Positions 19,153 through 29,623 of a DNA stretch of 64,000 bases are shown here, piece after piece. Every line of letters begins with the position of its first letter. Position 1 is the first letter of the stretch. The notes beneath the pieces are model-generated. The model saw only the letters and a list, made by a program, of their open reading frames with translations, searched no databases and was not told where the DNA came from. A program made the translations under genes and the position numbers. The DNA comes from Chitinivorax sp. PXF-14 (GTDB lineage: Bacteria > Pseudomonadota > Gammaproteobacteria > Burkholderiales > SCOH01): assembly GCF_040812015.1 (NCBI RefSeq), contig NZ_JBFNXJ010000005.1, forward strand, positions 62,001 through 126,000. The letters run 5' to 3'.

Positions 19153-21906
19153 TCAGATTTGCTGCAGGAGCGCCTTGGCCGCTGACTGCTGCTCCTGATT
19201 ACCCTCCTGGATAACCTCTTCCAGTATCTCTCTTGCGCCTTCCTTGTCGCCCATGTCAAGGTAGGCCCGAGCCAGATCGATCTTCGTCGCCATAGGGTCC
19301 GCCGCATCGTCGAGCGGCACCTCCGCAACGGCTTCAGGGGCCGCTACCGGCTCATCCAGACTCAGATCAATGCCACCGAGATCCAGCACGGCCGCCTCGG
19401 CAACATCGAGCTTTGGCGCCTCTGCCGCAGGAGCATCAAGCTGGAAGTCGAAGTCGAGCAGATTGCTGTCCGCCTGAGGCGCCGGCTCATCCAGCGCGGG
19501 AAGGGGTGGTGCGGTCAACTCAAGGTCCAGCGGCACCGCTTCGTCAGAAGCAAACGCTACCCCATCGGCCAGTGGCGCCTCTACTACCGCCGCCTTGTGT
19601 TCGGGCTCGGGAATGGAGAAATCGCCAAGATCGAAATCCATCAGGTTCGACGTTTCGACAGGCGCGTCCAGCACGGGTGCCACAGCATTGGTGTCGATCG
19701 TCGCAGCGGAAGAGTCAAACTCCATATCGGCGGCTGCAGCCGGGGCGGCAGGTTCGTCGAGATCGAGCTGGAAATCAACATCGGGATGTGCCGGCTCAAC
19801 GGCAGGTGCGGCGGAGACCAGCCCCTGCGCGGCAGGCGTCACGGGCAGCTCCATTGCCTGCGTCTTGGCGAAGGGATCAACGCTGGGCGCGGCTTCGGCA
19901 GCAGCCGGGCCGTGACCATAAAGGGGATTGGTGGGGTCAAGCTGGCGCCCCATCTCCGCGGCCTTGGCCCACATGGTGCCGTGCCCGCCGGATTCGGCAT
20001 AGAGCTCGGACGCCATATCCTCGAACGTCGACACGTTCTTGCGCGCGGCGTAGATTTCCAGCAGCTTGAGGCGGATTTCCTGGCGCGTCGGGTCTTTCGC
20101 CAACGCATCCTTCAGGATTTCCTCGGCCTGCGCATCCCGACCATAGGCCATGTACACCTCGGCCTCGGCGATCGGGTCCACCTCGTCCGTATCGATCGTC
20201 CCGAGCCCCGCACGGCTGAAGTCGGTCAGGAAGGAGCTCTCGGTCGCGTTGGTATTGATGATGGCACCGCCGGTATTACCCAGCACGGTATTTGCCTTGA
20301 GATCGCTGCCGGTAAGAATACTGTCTTCGAAGGAAGGCTTCTTACGGCGTCTCGTCCAGAGCAAGGCACCGCCACCAAGCGCAAGGGCTGCAGCACCACC
20401 GCCCAAGAGCAACGGATTGCCAAGCAAGCTATCCAGGAACGACGGCTCTGGAGCCGGTGGTGGTGGAACGGCTACCGGCTTGTGTGCAGACTTGGGTTTG
20501 ACGGGTTCTGCCGGTTTCGTTGCGTCGGGAGCGGGCGCAGGTGCCGATGCAGTTTTCTCTGCCTCAGACTTTGTCTCAACAGGGGTTGCTGGAGCTGGCT
20601 TGGCGGCCTCTTCCGGCTTGGCAGGCTGTTTGCCAGCCTGTGCAGATGCCTGCATGTCGGCGCCGGACTTGCTGCGCATGTCCATGAGCTTCTGCATGTC
20701 CTGAATGCTCTTTTGCAACGAAGCAATACGCTCGTTTGCATCCTTCAGCGATTTTTCGCGCGCAGTCGCCTCTTCTTCCATCGAGGCGATCTTGTCCTGT
20801 AAGGCCTTGCTTTCGACGCCACCGGCGCCTTTCGCTCCCTTGGCGGGCTCGCTCTTGGAGAGCTTGACGACTTCTTGGGAAGGCGCCTTCGGCGGTGCAG
20901 CCTTGTCTTCCACCTTACCGGAAATCTTGCCGCTTGCCGACGATTTGGCCTGCGATTCACCCGGCGCTTTGGTCACGGCTTCTGCCAGCTTTTGCCGGTA
21001 GGCGTTCCAGTCGCTCGAGTGCGTCTTGATCTCCTGGACGGCATCGTCCTTACTGATCGCGGCGACCGTGCTCTTGTCCGGGACAGCGAGAATCTTGCCT
21101 GCCTTGAGGCGATTGATATTCTTGCCGTCGAAAGCATCGCCATTGGCACGGTACAACCCAGCCAGCATCTGGTCGAGGCTCACGCCATCGGGCTTCACCT
21201 TCTCCGCGATACTCGCCAGGCTTTCGCCCGGCTTCACCTTGTAGCTGCTGGCGGAGGCAGACTCGGCCTTCGGTGCCTCAGCGGGGGCGGCAGGCTTTGG
21301 TGTCTCGGCCGCCTTGGCCTCCATCTTGGGCGCAGCCTTGATGCTCTCGGGGATGGCTGGCTCACCGATACGGGCACCCTTGCGGGCGTAGGACTTCCCC
21401 GCCTTGGCGGCAGACCCGATCGCGCCAGCCTTACCGTTTCCCGCGTCACCTGTAACAGCCTGGGTCTGCGGTACACGCGACTGGTCCACTTTAGGAGACT
21501 GTTCACCTAGCGGGTCGAGCAGCGCGGTAAATTCTTTTACCAAGCGGCCGGTATTCCAGTTCAGCTCGACCAATACATCGATGAATGGCTCGTTGACCGG
21601 CGAGCTGGATTGCACTTTCAGATAGCGCTGACCACTGGGGCGTTTTTCGACTGCGAATCGCAAGCCGGACAGATGGGAAGGGTATTGCAATTGTGCTTCG
21701 CGGAACATTTCAGGCGAGGCGAGCTTGGCGCTGAGTGTTGCCACCTCCTCCTCCTGAACCGACACCAGATCAATTTCAGCATTCAGCGGCTGGCCTAAAC
21801 CGGAAATAACGGTCATCTTGCCAAGCCCGGCTGCATACGATGCAGCGGATAGCCCCAACAAGGAACACGCCAACACGCATGCTTTAATCTTTGATCTTAT
21901 GCGCAC
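19153..21906 (-). CDS. fimV: FimV, LysM-containing inner-membrane/periplasmic hub protein
   Basis: The 917-aa acidic protein has a signal peptide ([20 protein letters not shown]) and an N-terminal FimV domain (about residues 28-135, [19 protein letters not shown]). A LysM domain follows (about 220-280, [20 protein letters not shown]), then a coiled coil, a membrane helix with RRRKK (about 495-520), a TPR-like region and the FimV C-terminal motif [20 protein letters not shown]. FimV binds peptidoglycan and organises type IV pilus and polar signalling proteins. The GTG at 21906 is chosen because GAGGGTGGG precedes it; the ATG at 21948 lacks a site. Confidence 0.93.
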   Translation of the reverse strand: MRIRSKIKACVLACSLLGLSAASYAAGLGKMTVISGLGQPLNAEIDLVSVQEEEVATLSAKLASPEMFREAQLQYPSHLSGLRFAVEKRPSGQRYLKVQSSSPVNEPFIDVLVELNWNTGRLVKEFTALLDPLGEQSPKVDQSRVPQTQAVTGDAGNGKAGAIGSAAKAGKSYARKGARIGEPAIPESIKAAPKMEAKAAETPKPAAPAEAPKAESASASSYKVKPGESLASIAEKVKPDGVSLDQMLAGLYRANGDAFDGKNINRLKAGKILAVPDKSTVAAISKDDAVQEIKTHSSDWNAYRQKLAEAVTKAPGESQAKSSASGKISGKVEDKAAPPKAPSQEVVKLSKSEPAKGAKGAGGVESKALQDKIASMEEEATAREKSLKDANERIASLQKSIQDMQKLMDMRSKSGADMQASAQAGKQPAKPEEAAKPAPATPVETKSEAEKTASAPAPAPDATKPAEPVKPKSAHKPVAVPPPPAPEPSFLDSLLGNPLLLGGGAAALALGGGALLWTRRRKKPSFEDSILTGSDLKANTVLGNTGGAIINTNATESSFLTDFSRAGLGTIDTDEVDPIAEAEVYMAYGRDAQAEEILKDALAKDPTRQEIRLKLLEIYAARKNVSTFEDMASELYAESGGHGTMWAKAAEMGRQLDPTNPLYGHGPAAAEAAPSVDPFAKTQAMELPVTPAAQGLVSAAPAVEPAHPDVDFQLDLDEPAAPAAAADMEFDSSAATIDTNAVAPVLDAPVETSNLMDFDLGDFSIPEPEHKAAVVEAPLADGVAFASDEAVPLDLELTAPPLPALDEPAPQADSNLLDFDFQLDAPAAEAPKLDVAEAAVLDLGGIDLSLDEPVAAPEAVAEVPLDDAADPMATKIDLARAYLDMGDKEGAREILEEVIQEGNQEQQSAAKALLQQI

Positions 21907-22123
21907 AGTGAAACCCACCCTCAGAAAAAATGACGTGTAAATTAACATTAGCTAATAGCACGCGCAAGCAATTGCTCTAATAACGAAGCCGTTAGCTAAT
22001 GCTTCTTTCTATACTATATAAAAAATCTCTAATGTGATTATTTTTTTGCCCTGCCCTCTTGGCCCTGCCGCCAGACACATGACAAGCCTCTCTGCATCGC
22101 AAATGAATCACCATCCGTGACTC
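21907..22123 (-). promoter_or_regulatory. AT-rich fimV upstream region with two TTAGCTAAT elements
   Basis: This gap is far richer in A and T than its surroundings. It holds a -10-like TATAGT (22013-22018, minus strand). It also holds ATTAGCTAAT, a perfect palindrome at 21947-21956, and TTAGCTAAT at 21992-22000; the TTAGCTAA cores are 44 bp apart, about four helical turns. The repeated palindrome looks like an operator pair, but no known regulator is recognised. The exact promoter is uncertain. Confidence 0.45.
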
Positions 22124-22160
22124 AAAACAAACAGGGCGGTAATTCCGCCCTGTTTGTTTT
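22124..22160 (-). terminator. Intrinsic terminator after asd
   Basis: A 16-bp perfect stem AAAACAAACAGGGCGG/CCGCCCTGTTTGTTTT with a 5-nt loop lies 26 bp past the asd stop codon. The T-rich 3' side (TTTGTTTT) makes it a strong terminator; it is symmetrical and could work in both directions. Confidence 0.9.
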
Positions 22161-22185
22161 CCTGCTTTTTTGACTGCCCCTGTGC

Positions 22186-23292
22186 TCAGCGGGCCAGCAA
22201 TATCCGCAGCATGCGGCGCAACGGTTCTGCCGCGCCCCACAGCAGTTGGTCGCCGCACACGAAGGCGCTGACATATTCCGGCCCCATGTTCAGCTTGCGA
22301 ACACGGCCAACGGCTACTTGCAAACCGCCAGTGATGGCAGTCGGCGTCAGTTCCTTCATCGAAATCTCGCGCTGATTCGGCACGAACTTGACCCACTGGT
22401 TGCCGTTCTTGATCAGCTCTTCGATCTCGGCCAGCGGCAGATCCTTGTTCAGCTTCAGGGTCAGAGCCAGGCTGTGGCAACGCATGGCGCCGATACGCAC
22501 GCACAGGCCGTCAACCGGGATGGTCTTGTCGGTGCCCAAGATCTTGTTCACCTCGGCCTGGCCCTTCCATTCTTCCTTGGATTGGCCGTTGTCGAGTTGT
22601 TTGTCGATCCACGGGATCAGGCTGCCAGCCAACGGCACGCCGAATTGCTCGGTCGGAAAGGCATCCGAACGCATAGTCTCGGCCAGGCGGCGGTCGATTT
22701 CGAGGATGGCTGACGACGGGTTCCCCAGCAGATGAGCAACCGACGCATGCGCCGCGCCCATTTGCGAGATCAGTTCGCGCATGTTTTGAGCGCCAGCGCC
22801 GGATGCAGCTTGATATGTCATCGAGCTGACCCAATCGACCAGCCCCGCCTTGAACAGGCCACCCACCCCCATCAGTAACAGGCTGTTGGTGCAATTACCG
22901 CCGATGAAGTCCTTGCCGCCCTTGGCCAGTGCGCCGTCGATGACGTTCTGGTTGACCGGATCGAGGATGATCTCGGCACCGGCTTCCATGCGCAGTGTCG
23001 AGGCGGCATCGATCCAGTAGCCAGTCCAGCCGGCTGCACGCAGTTTCGGGTGAATCTCGGTCGTGTAGTCGCCCCCCTGGCAGGTGATGATCACGTCCAT
23101 CGCTTTCAGTTCGTCGATGCTCTTGGCGTCTGTCAGTGCCGGCACGTCCTTACCGATGTCGGGGCCTTTGCCACCGACATTCGAGGTCGTGAAGAAAATC
23201 GGATCGATCAGGTCGAAGTCCTTCTCTTCACGCATCCGCTGCATCAGCACGGAGCCAACCATCCCACGCCAACCGACCAAACCTACTCGCAT
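22186..23292 (-). CDS. asd: Aspartate-semialdehyde dehydrogenase Asd
   Basis: The 368-aa enzyme reduces aspartyl phosphate to aspartate semialdehyde, the branch point to lysine/DAP, threonine and methionine. It starts [20 protein letters not shown] with the NADP-binding loop. The catalytic cysteine is in [12 protein letters not shown], and the substrate-binding arginine is in [11 protein letters not shown]. Length and GWRGMVGS are typical of the gammaproteobacterial-type enzyme. It starts 39 bp after leuB on the same strand and is followed by a strong terminator, so it ends the leu transcription unit. Confidence 0.97.
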   Translation of the reverse strand: MRVGLVGWRGMVGSVLMQRMREEKDFDLIDPIFFTTSNVGGKGPDIGKDVPALTDAKSIDELKAMDVIITCQGGDYTTEIHPKLRAAGWTGYWIDAASTLRMEAGAEIILDPVNQNVIDGALAKGGKDFIGGNCTNSLLLMGVGGLFKAGLVDWVSSMTYQAASGAGAQNMRELISQMGAAHASVAHLLGNPSSAILEIDRRLAETMRSDAFPTEQFGVPLAGSLIPWIDKQLDNGQSKEEWKGQAEVNKILGTDKTIPVDGLCVRIGAMRCHSLALTLKLNKDLPLAEIEELIKNGNQWVKFVPNQREISMKELTPTAITGGLQVAVGRVRKLNMGPEYVSAFVCGDQLLWGAAEPLRRMLRILLAR

Positions 23293-23331
23293 GATTACCT
23301 TCCTTAAACGTTACTCAATCAGATCAATACT

Positions 23332-24396
23332 TTACATCGCCGCAAGCACGGCGTCACCCATGCCAACGGTGGAAACCTTCTCGGTGCCGGCTTCGAAAAT
23401 GTCGGCCGTGCGGTACCCCTGCGCCAGGACTTTCTTCACGGCAGTTTCGATACGCTGCGCTTCAGTTTCGCGGTTGAAGGTATAGCGCAGCATCATGGCG
23501 GCAGACAGGATCGTGGCCAATGGGTTGGCGATATTCTTGCCGGCGATGTCGGGAGCGGAACCGTGGCACGGCTCGTACAGACCCTTGTTGTTCTCGTCCA
23601 GCGAGGCCGACGGCAGCATGCCGATGGAGCCGGTCAACATCGAGGCTTCGTCGGACAGGATGTCGCCGAAGATGTTGCCGGTAACGATCACATCGAATTG
23701 CTTCGGCGCACGCACCAGCTGCATCGCGGCATTGTCCACGTACATGTGGCTGAGCTCGACATCCGGGTATTCCTTGGCGATGTCGGTCATGACTTCTTTC
23801 CAGAACTCGGTGCATTCGAGCACGTTGGCCTTGTCAACCGAGCACAGCTTCTTGTTGCGCTTTTGTGCGATGCGGAAGGCGACGTGGCCGATGCGGCGAA
23901 TCTCGGATTCGCTGTAGAGCATCGTGTTGAAGCCTTCGCGCTCACCCTTGTCGTTGGTGCGGATGCCGCGTGGCTGGCCGAAGTAGATGTCGCCGGTCAG
24001 CTCGCGCACGATCATGATGTCGAGGCCGGATACGACTTCCGGCTTCAACGTGGACGCACCCGCCAACTCCGGATACAGGATGGCCGGACGCAGGTTGCCG
24101 AACAGGTTCAGCTCCTTGCGGATGCGCAACAGGCCGCGCTCGGGGCGCAGCGGGCGATCCAGCGTGTCGTACTTCGGGCCGCCAACGGCGCCGAGCAGTA
24201 CGGCATCCGCCTCCCTGGCCAGCTTCAGCGTGGAATCGGGCAGCGGATCACCGTACGCATCGTAGCCAGCCCCACCGATGGGGGCTTGCTCCATCTCGAT
24301 GTCCAGGCCATCCGCCTTCAGGCGTTCGAGTACGCGTACCGCCTGTGCGACGATTTCCGGACCAATGCCGTCACCCGGCAACACTGCAATCTTCAT
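23332..24396 (-). CDS. leuB: 3-isopropylmalate dehydrogenase LeuB
   Basis: The 354-aa enzyme oxidises and decarboxylates 3-isopropylmalate in leucine synthesis. It begins [15 protein letters not shown], with [16 protein letters not shown] (substrate arginines), the tyrosine in [23 protein letters not shown] with metal-binding aspartates, and [13 protein letters not shown]. The ATG at 24396 fits the family start; the open frame goes 15 codons further. It lies 45 bp after a small membrane-protein gene that separates it from leuD. Confidence 0.97.
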   Translation of the reverse strand: MKIAVLPGDGIGPEIVAQAVRVLERLKADGLDIEMEQAPIGGAGYDAYGDPLPDSTLKLAREADAVLLGAVGGPKYDTLDRPLRPERGLLRIRKELNLFGNLRPAILYPELAGASTLKPEVVSGLDIMIVRELTGDIYFGQPRGIRTNDKGEREGFNTMLYSESEIRRIGHVAFRIAQKRNKKLCSVDKANVLECTEFWKEVMTDIAKEYPDVELSHMYVDNAAMQLVRAPKQFDVIVTGNIFGDILSDEASMLTGSIGMLPSASLDENNKGLYEPCHGSAPDIAGKNIANPLATILSAAMMLRYTFNRETEAQRIETAVKKVLAQGYRTADIFEAGTEKVSTVGMGDAVLAAM

Positions 24397-24441
24397 ATGT
24401 TCCAATCTATCCGTTTGCGGCGGCTGCCGCCTTGATTCCAT

Positions 24442-24732
24442 TCAATCTTGCGAGGTCAGCTTTTCGACCAGAATCTTCTCGCACGCCTTGACCACCAGGT
24501 AAAAGGCCAATGCCAAGTACCCCGAAACGGCCAGCTCAAACAACTGCCTCAGTGCGCCGTCCTGCACGACGAGCCAGCCATGTTGCCAGAACAGCGCGAG
24601 ATTGGCCGCCAGCAGGCTGACCAGATTGTAAGAAGCCATCGCAAAGCCGACAAAGGCCATGCCCATGACGCAAAACGCTAGCCCGGCATGTCTCTTCAGC
24701 AGGCCGATAACGCGATGCCTGGCCGTCGACAT
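24442..24732 (-). CDS. Small two-helix membrane protein in the leu cluster, unknown function
   Basis: The 96-aa protein has two hydrophobic segments (about residues 18-45 and 66-84) joined by a loop WQHGWLVVQDGALRQLFEL. It has a basic N terminus (MSTARHRVIGLLKRH) and a charged C terminus (KACEKILVEKLTSQD). I do not recognise a family. The start at 24732 has GGAG nearby and overlaps the end of leuD by about 11 bp; a start at 24750 is also possible. Its position inside the leucine operon implies co-expression, but no role in leucine synthesis follows. Confidence 0.7.
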   Translation of the reverse strand: MSTARHRVIGLLKRHAGLAFCVMGMAFVGFAMASYNLVSLLAANLALFWQHGWLVVQDGALRQLFELAVSGYLALAFYLVVKACEKILVEKLTSQD

Positions 24733-24742
24733 GCCTGCTCCA

Positions 24743-25381
24743 CTAGGCAAACAGCCAGGGCTGGGATTGGCGCAGGGCGGCTTCGTAAGCCTTGATCTTG
24801 TCGGCGTGCGCCAAGGTCAGGCCGATTTCGTCGAGGCCATTGAGCATGCAATGCTTGCGATGCGCGGTGATGTCGAACCCAAAGGATGCACCAGAAGGCG
24901 TTGTGACCGTCTGCTTCTCGAGATCGACCTGCAGGGCATAACCAGACTGGGCACCGCACTCCTGGAACAGTTGGTCGACCGCCTCGGACGCCAGCACCAC
25001 GGGCAACAAGCCATTCTTGTAACAGTTGTTGAAGAAGATATCAGCAAAGCTCGGTGCGATCACCACGCGGAAGCCGTAGTCCTCCAGCGCCCAAGGCGCG
25101 TGTTCACGCGAACTGCCACAACCGAAGTTTTCCCGGGCCAACAGCACCTGAGCACCACGATAGCGCGGGAAGTTGAGCACGAAATCCTGGTTGAGCGGGC
25201 GCTGGCTGTTGTCCATGCCAGGCTCGCCGTGGTCCAGATAACGCCACTCGTCGAACAGGTTGGGGCCGAACCCCGAGCGCTTGATCGACTTCAAGAACTG
25301 CTTCGGGATGATGGCGTCGGTGTCGACATTGGCACGGTCGAGTGGGCAGACCAAGCCGTTGAGTAAGGTAAATTTCTGCAT
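24743..25381 (-). CDS. leuD: 3-isopropylmalate dehydratase small subunit LeuD
   Basis: The 212-aa subunit completes the isopropylmalate isomerase active site with LeuC. It starts [20 protein letters not shown] with [12 protein letters not shown], and carries the swivel-domain motif [16 protein letters not shown]. The start at 25381 is 4 bases after the stop codon of a tiny lipoprotein gene, so translation is likely coupled. The length is normal for the bacterial form. Confidence 0.97.
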   Translation of the reverse strand: MQKFTLLNGLVCPLDRANVDTDAIIPKQFLKSIKRSGFGPNLFDEWRYLDHGEPGMDNSQRPLNQDFVLNFPRYRGAQVLLARENFGCGSSREHAPWALEDYGFRVVIAPSFADIFFNNCYKNGLLPVVLASEAVDQLFQECGAQSGYALQVDLEKQTVTTPSGASFGFDITAHRKHCMLNGLDEIGLTLAHADKIKAYEAALRQSQPWLFA

Positions 25382-25385
25382 GGCT

Positions 25386-25517
25386 TTACTTGTTGGATGC
25401 GTTGCTGATCTTCTCGCCGACCTTCTCAACGTCCTTGCCGAAACCATGAACGGTGTTGCAGGCGCTCAGAAAAGAGGCAAACACAAGTGCAAAAACGAGC
25501 ACAAAGAGTTTCTTCAT
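25386..25517 (-). CDS. Entericidin A/B-family small lipoprotein
   Basis: A 43-aa peptide with a lysine-bearing signal ([20 protein letters not shown]), a lipobox LSAC at residues 17-20 and the mature sequence [19 protein letters not shown]. This matches the EcnA/EcnB pattern C-N-T-x-x-G-x-G-x-D-x-x-x-x-G. Entericidins are tiny lipoproteins; in E. coli EcnB acts in programmed lysis with EcnA as antagonist, but the role elsewhere is unclear. The gene sits between leuC and leuD, 10 bp after leuC and 4 bases before leuD. It is easily missed because of its size. Confidence 0.85.
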   Translation of the reverse strand: MKKLFVLVFALVFASFLSACNTVHGFGKDVEKVGEKISNASNK

Positions 25518-25527
25518 GGCGGGCTCC

Positions 25528-26937
25528 TCAGGCGAAACTACGAACGTCCACGAAATGGCCGGCAATGGCTGCAGCAGCAGCCATGGCAGGGCTCACCAGG
25601 TGGGTACGCCCCCCCTGCCCTTGCCGTCCCTCAAAGTTTCGATTCGAAGTCGAGGCACAACGTTCCCCAGGCTCGAGACGATCCGCGTTCATGGCCAGGC
25701 ACATCGAGCAACCGGGCTCACGCCATTCGAAGCCCGCCTCGACAAACACCTTGTCCAGGCCTTCCGCCTCGGCCTGAGCCTTGACTAGCCCCGAGCCAGG
25801 TACCACGAGCACCGCCTTGACGTTGGCAGCTTTCTTGCGCCCCCGCGCAATGTCGGCGGCTGCACGCAAATCCTCGATACGGGAGTTGGTACAGGAGCCG
25901 ATGAACACCTTGTCGACCGGAATATCGGTAATCCTGGTGTTGGCGTCGAGCCCCATGTACTTGAGCGCGCGCTCGATACTGCCCTTCTTGACCGGATCCG
26001 CTTCCTTGGCCGGGTCCGGCACGATCCCGTCCACGGTCACCACCATTTCGGGCGAGGTGCCCCAGGTGACTTGTGGCTTGATGTCTTCCGCCTTCAATTC
26101 CACGACCGTATCGAATTGCGCATCGGCATCCGATACCAAGGTGCGCCAGTAAGCGACAGCCTTGTCCCAATTCTCGCCTGTCGGCGCAAACTGCCGACCC
26201 TGCACGTAGTCGATCGTGGTCTGATCGACGGCGACCATACCGGCGCGAGCGCCTCCTTCGATAGCCATATTGCACAGGGTCATGCGGCCTTCCATCGACA
26301 GACTGCAGATCGCGCTGCCGCCGAATTCGATGGCATAGCCGGTACCGCCGGCAGTGCCAATCCTGCCGATGATGGCAAGCGCCACATCCTTGGCGGTGAC
26401 GCCCTGGCCAAGCTTGCCATCGACGCGGACCAGCATGGACTTGGACTTCTTGGCAACGAGTGTCTGCGTCGCCATCACATGCTCAACCTCGGACGTGCCG
26501 ATGCCGTGAGCCAGGCAGCCAAATGCGCCGTGGGTGGACGTATGGCTGTCGCCGCAGACGACGGTCATGCCGGGCAGCGTGGCACCGTTTTCCGGGCCGA
26601 CGACGTGGACGATGCCCTGCTTCTGATGCTTGAAGGGGAAATAGGCCAGCGCACCAAATTCCTTGATGTTCGCGTCGAGTGTTTCCACCTGCTGACGCGA
26701 AATCGGATCCTTGATGCCTTCGTCCCAATGATCGGTTGGCGTATTGTGATCGGCAGTGGCGACGATGGAAGCAATCCGCCAGGGCTTGCGCCCGGCCAGC
26801 TTGAGGCCTTCGAAAGCCTGCGGGCTGGTGACTTCGTGAACGAGGTGACGATCGATATAGAGCAAGACCGTGCCGTCGGCTTCTTCATGCACGACGTGGC
26901 TTTGCCAGAGTTTGTCGTAGAGGGTGGTTCCGGCCAT
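25528..26937 (-). CDS. leuC: 3-isopropylmalate dehydratase large subunit LeuC
   Basis: The 469-aa aconitase-family subunit isomerises 2- to 3-isopropylmalate. It has the three cluster cysteines ([13 protein letters not shown] and [11 protein letters not shown]), [13 protein letters not shown] and the substrate segment [12 protein letters not shown]. It begins [19 protein letters not shown]. It is the first gene of leuC-ecn-leuD-small membrane gene-leuB-asd. An extended -10 promoter lies about 33 bp upstream. Confidence 0.97.
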   Translation of the reverse strand: MAGTTLYDKLWQSHVVHEEADGTVLLYIDRHLVHEVTSPQAFEGLKLAGRKPWRIASIVATADHNTPTDHWDEGIKDPISRQQVETLDANIKEFGALAYFPFKHQKQGIVHVVGPENGATLPGMTVVCGDSHTSTHGAFGCLAHGIGTSEVEHVMATQTLVAKKSKSMLVRVDGKLGQGVTAKDVALAIIGRIGTAGGTGYAIEFGGSAICSLSMEGRMTLCNMAIEGGARAGMVAVDQTTIDYVQGRQFAPTGENWDKAVAYWRTLVSDADAQFDTVVELKAEDIKPQVTWGTSPEMVVTVDGIVPDPAKEADPVKKGSIERALKYMGLDANTRITDIPVDKVFIGSCTNSRIEDLRAAADIARGRKKAANVKAVLVVPGSGLVKAQAEAEGLDKVFVEAGFEWREPGCSMCLAMNADRLEPGERCASTSNRNFEGRQGQGGRTHLVSPAMAAAAAIAGHFVDVRSFA

Positions 26938-26969
26938 ATTACGTGACGATTTCAGAGGGTGAGCATTCG

Positions 26970-26980
26970 ATTATACACAC
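26970..26980 (-). promoter_or_regulatory. Extended -10 promoter of the leuC operon
   Basis: On the minus strand GTGTGTATAAT contains a consensus TATAAT (26970-26975) with an upstream TG-type extension, 33 bp before the leuC ATG. No good -35 hexamer is seen, which fits an extended -10 promoter. The short leader holds no attenuator peptide. Confidence 0.65.
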
Positions 26981-27071
26981 AGATTTATTGCCGGGCGGCA
27001 TCAAAAAACGAATTTTTGTTGCTCTGCAATATCTTTGCCAATCAGGCCAATATCGATCCAAAATCTGACAC

Positions 27072-28241
27072 CTAATTGTCGACAACCCGCAGCCATCGCC
27101 ATGCAATCAGCAAGCCAAGCATGGCCGCAAGGGAAGACAGGCCGTAGATGAGTGTCCCGCCCGAGAGCCGCCACAACGCGCCCGCAGCAAGCCCACCGAG
27201 GCTGCCGCCGAGGCCGAACGAGGCACAGATGTAAAGCGCCTGGCCACGAGCCTGATGTCGCCCGGTAAAGAAGCGATGGATGAATGCCATCGACGCGGCA
27301 TGGTGACTGCCAAACGTAGCCGCATGCAGCAACTGGGCAAAAACCAGGCACGACAACGATGCGGCCACCCAGGCAATCAGCAGAAAACGGAGCACGGCCA
27401 ACGCCAGCCCGATCAGGAACAGCCTTCGCCAGCCCAGGATGGCCGCCAGGCGGGGCATGACCAGAAAGGCGACCACTTCGGCAATCACGCCAATCGACCA
27501 TAGATAGCCGATGGCACGCTTGCCATGGCCGCCCTCTTCCAGATAGATCGAGAAGAACGAGTAATAGGGGCCGTGCGCCAGCGCCATGAAGAAACAGGCC
27601 AGAAACAAGGCGATGACGGCCGGCTGGCGCAGCACATCCCATAGGGGTCCAGCCTCCTCATGGCGGCCGGCCATCTCGACATCAGGGATAAACCAGCCAT
27701 ACAAGGCGATCGCCATCATTGTCGACAGGATGAACCAGGGCAAGGCGCGGATGCCGGTCCACTCCAGCAGATACCCCATCCCCAGGGCGGCCACGATGAA
27801 ACCGATGGACCCCCACAGCCTGATCCTGCCGTATCGATGGGTGTGCTTGTCGAGCAGCGTCAGCGTCGTCGCCTCCACCAGCGGCAGGCTTCCGCTCCAG
27901 AAAAAACTCATCAGCGCCAACGACGGCAGCTACCAGCCAAAGCGCTGGTCGATCAAGACGCCAACGAAACTGACGACACTCGCCAGGCCAACAAAGCGGA
28001 TGATCGCAGCACGGCGGCCAATGCGGTCGGCAAGCCAGCCCCACAGATTGGGGCCGACAATGCGCATGATCTGCTGCAAAGACATCAACACGCCAATTTG
28101 CCAGGCGGCAAACGACAGGGCTTTCAGATAAAGCCCCCAATAGGCGGAAAAAATGCCGTTGAACGAGAAGTAAGCAAAGTAGAAGCCAGCCAGACGGTAG
28201 GCGGCAGGCATTCGCCCGCCGGCCCGAGCCGCCTCGTTCAT
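27072..28241 (-). pseudogene. MFS transporter (HcaT/YcaD-like) interrupted by an in-frame amber codon
   Basis: Two reading pieces in the same frame form one protein of about 389 residues. The first (103 codons, from 28241) gives AGFYFAYFSFNGIFSAYWGL and the MFS loop WGWLADRIGRRAA. A TAG at 27930-27932 follows FGW. The second resumes at once with LPSLALMSFFWSGSLPLVEA and runs through eight or more membrane helices to the end. The halves align without gap as an MFS_1-like sugar/aromatic-acid transporter, so a single tyrosine-to-amber-type change is likely. A base-call error or readthrough cannot be excluded. Its ATG overlaps the stop of the upstream nuclease-like gene. Confidence 0.85.
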
Positions 28242-28843
28242 GGCGCATCGCCCGTGTCAGGCAGGGGTGCAATCGGCGTGGGTTGGGCGTCTAGATTCGG
28301 CTGGCGGCCAGCCATTCCAGGATGGCGATACAACCAGGGCGGCACCGGATCGGCGTCCGACCACAGGCCCAGCCCTTGCTCGCGAGCGGACTTTTCAGCC
28401 TCCTGGTAACGCGCGAAATCAGATTTCGACTGGCCTCTGCGCGCATATTGCTGGTAATGCCAGGCATAACCATCTGCCAGCTGGGCCAGGTTGATGTCGG
28501 TGTCCTGCAACCAGATACGCCCGACGCTACGCCCGTAGCGATCCTTGTCGACGACCTCCACCCGCACCGGCTGCCGGAACACTCTGTCGGCAAGTGCCTG
28601 CTTGGCGCGTTGGCCAAAGGCCTGGTGTTTTTCCGGCGCATCGATGAATGCCAGACGTATCTTGTGCTGCACCTGCTCAGCATCGAGCACCGTCACTGTG
28701 TCGCCATCGGCAACGGCGACGACCGTTCCTTCGACCCACTCGACCGGCCTGGCACCGGCATGACAAGCCAGCATCAGCAGAGCAAGCGCTAGCAGCCAGC
28801 CCAGGGGCGCAAACTTGCGTCCGTTGAAATCAATGGCTGGCAT
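28238..28843 (-). CDS. Exported thermonuclease-like (SNase/TNase) protein
   Basis: The 201-aa protein has a signal sequence (LGWLLALALLMLACHAGA), which could also be a weak lipobox at Cys. One staphylococcal-nuclease domain follows (about residues 35-165). It keeps the key pattern: VADGDTVTVL, RLAFIDAPEKHQAFGQRAK with the catalytic Arg, Asp and Glu, and DRYGRSVGRIWL with the second Arg. It would act on nucleic acids in the periplasm or outside. The stop overlaps the start of the disrupted MFS gene by 3 bases, so the two were probably one operon. Confidence 0.88.
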   Translation of the reverse strand: MPAIDFNGRKFAPLGWLLALALLMLACHAGARPVEWVEGTVVAVADGDTVTVLDAEQVQHKIRLAFIDAPEKHQAFGQRAKQALADRVFRQPVRVEVVDKDRYGRSVGRIWLQDTDINLAQLADGYAWHYQQYARRGQSKSDFARYQEAEKSAREQGLGLWSDADPVPPWLYRHPGMAGRQPNLDAQPTPIAPLPDTGDAP

Positions 28844-28846
28844 GAT

Positions 28847-29515
28847 CTACAGCATCTTCCTTACCGAGGCAACCAGCGCCGCATCATCGCCAGCCGGCAG
28901 ATCCCGCCTGACCGGCACGGCAAGGCCACGCTGCACCGCTGGCCTCGCCTCGATGGCGGCCAGCCAGCGCGCCAGATTCGGCAGGCCTTCGATACCCACG
29001 CCAGCCCAGGCGTGAGAGCGCACCCAGGGAAAGGTGGCGATATCGGCAATCGAATAGTCGCCGGCGAGGTACTCCACTACCGTCAGACGGCGTTCGAGCA
29101 CCTCGTAGAGCCGGCGGGTTTCCTTCTGGTAGCGTTCAATGGCATAGGGAATGGGCTCGGGTGCATAACGGAAAAATACATTGGCCTGCCCCTGCATCGG
29201 GCCGACCCCTCCGATCTGGAACATCAGCCATTGCAGCGCAATGGAGCGCTGCCTGGCCTCAGCGGGCATGAGCTGCCCCGCTTTCTCCGCCAGATAAATC
29301 AGGATGGCCCCTGACTCGAACACGGCAAAGTCGCCATTCTGCCGGTCCACGATGGCCGGAATCCGGCCATTCGGATTGATCTCCAGAAACCAGGGCTGTT
29401 TTTGCTCGAGCAAGCCCAGCTGCAACGCGTGCACGGTATAGGACAAGCCCACTTCCTCGAGCATGATGGAGGCCTTGTGGCCATTCGGTGTTGCGGCAGT
29501 ATAGAGATCAATCAT
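28847..29515 (-). CDS. Glutathione S-transferase family protein (YfcG/YghU-like)
   Basis: The 222-aa protein begins [21 protein letters not shown], a thioredoxin-fold N domain with the TPNGHK pattern of nu-class disulfide-bond oxidoreductase GSTs. [12 protein letters not shown], the glutathione-binding [15 protein letters not shown] and an all-helical C domain with [12 protein letters not shown] follow. Likely activity is glutathione-dependent reduction of disulfides or peroxides. The start at 29515 is chosen by fold; the open frame continues 36 codons upstream through the erpA terminator. It is only 3 bp from the nuclease-like gene. Confidence 0.9.
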   Translation of the reverse strand: MIDLYTAATPNGHKASIMLEEVGLSYTVHALQLGLLEQKQPWFLEINPNGRIPAIVDRQNGDFAVFESGAILIYLAEKAGQLMPAEARQRSIALQWLMFQIGGVGPMQGQANVFFRYAPEPIPYAIERYQKETRRLYEVLERRLTVVEYLAGDYSIADIATFPWVRSHAWAGVGIEGLPNLARWLAAIEARPAVQRGLAVPVRRDLPAGDDAALVASVRKML

Positions 29516-29574
29516 CTTCGCTATCCGTTTCTCAATAAGGACAAGGCAGACTCGTCGAGCTTTCCGTTCAGGCA

Positions 29575-29606
29575 AGAAAAAACCGCCAGCAATCATGCTG
29601 GCGGTT
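29575..29606 (-). terminator. Intrinsic terminator after erpA
   Basis: The stem AACCGCCAGC/GCTGGCGGTT with a 6-nt loop is followed on the minus strand by TTTTTT. It lies 18 bp past the erpA stop codon and just upstream of the GST gene. Confidence 0.92.
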
Positions 29607-29623
29607 TGTCTGGCGTGCGGCAA

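Noticed and set aside
18999-19328. 110-codon N-terminal extension of TruA
   Set aside because: It reads through the fimV terminator into fimV in another frame and has no similarity to TruA.
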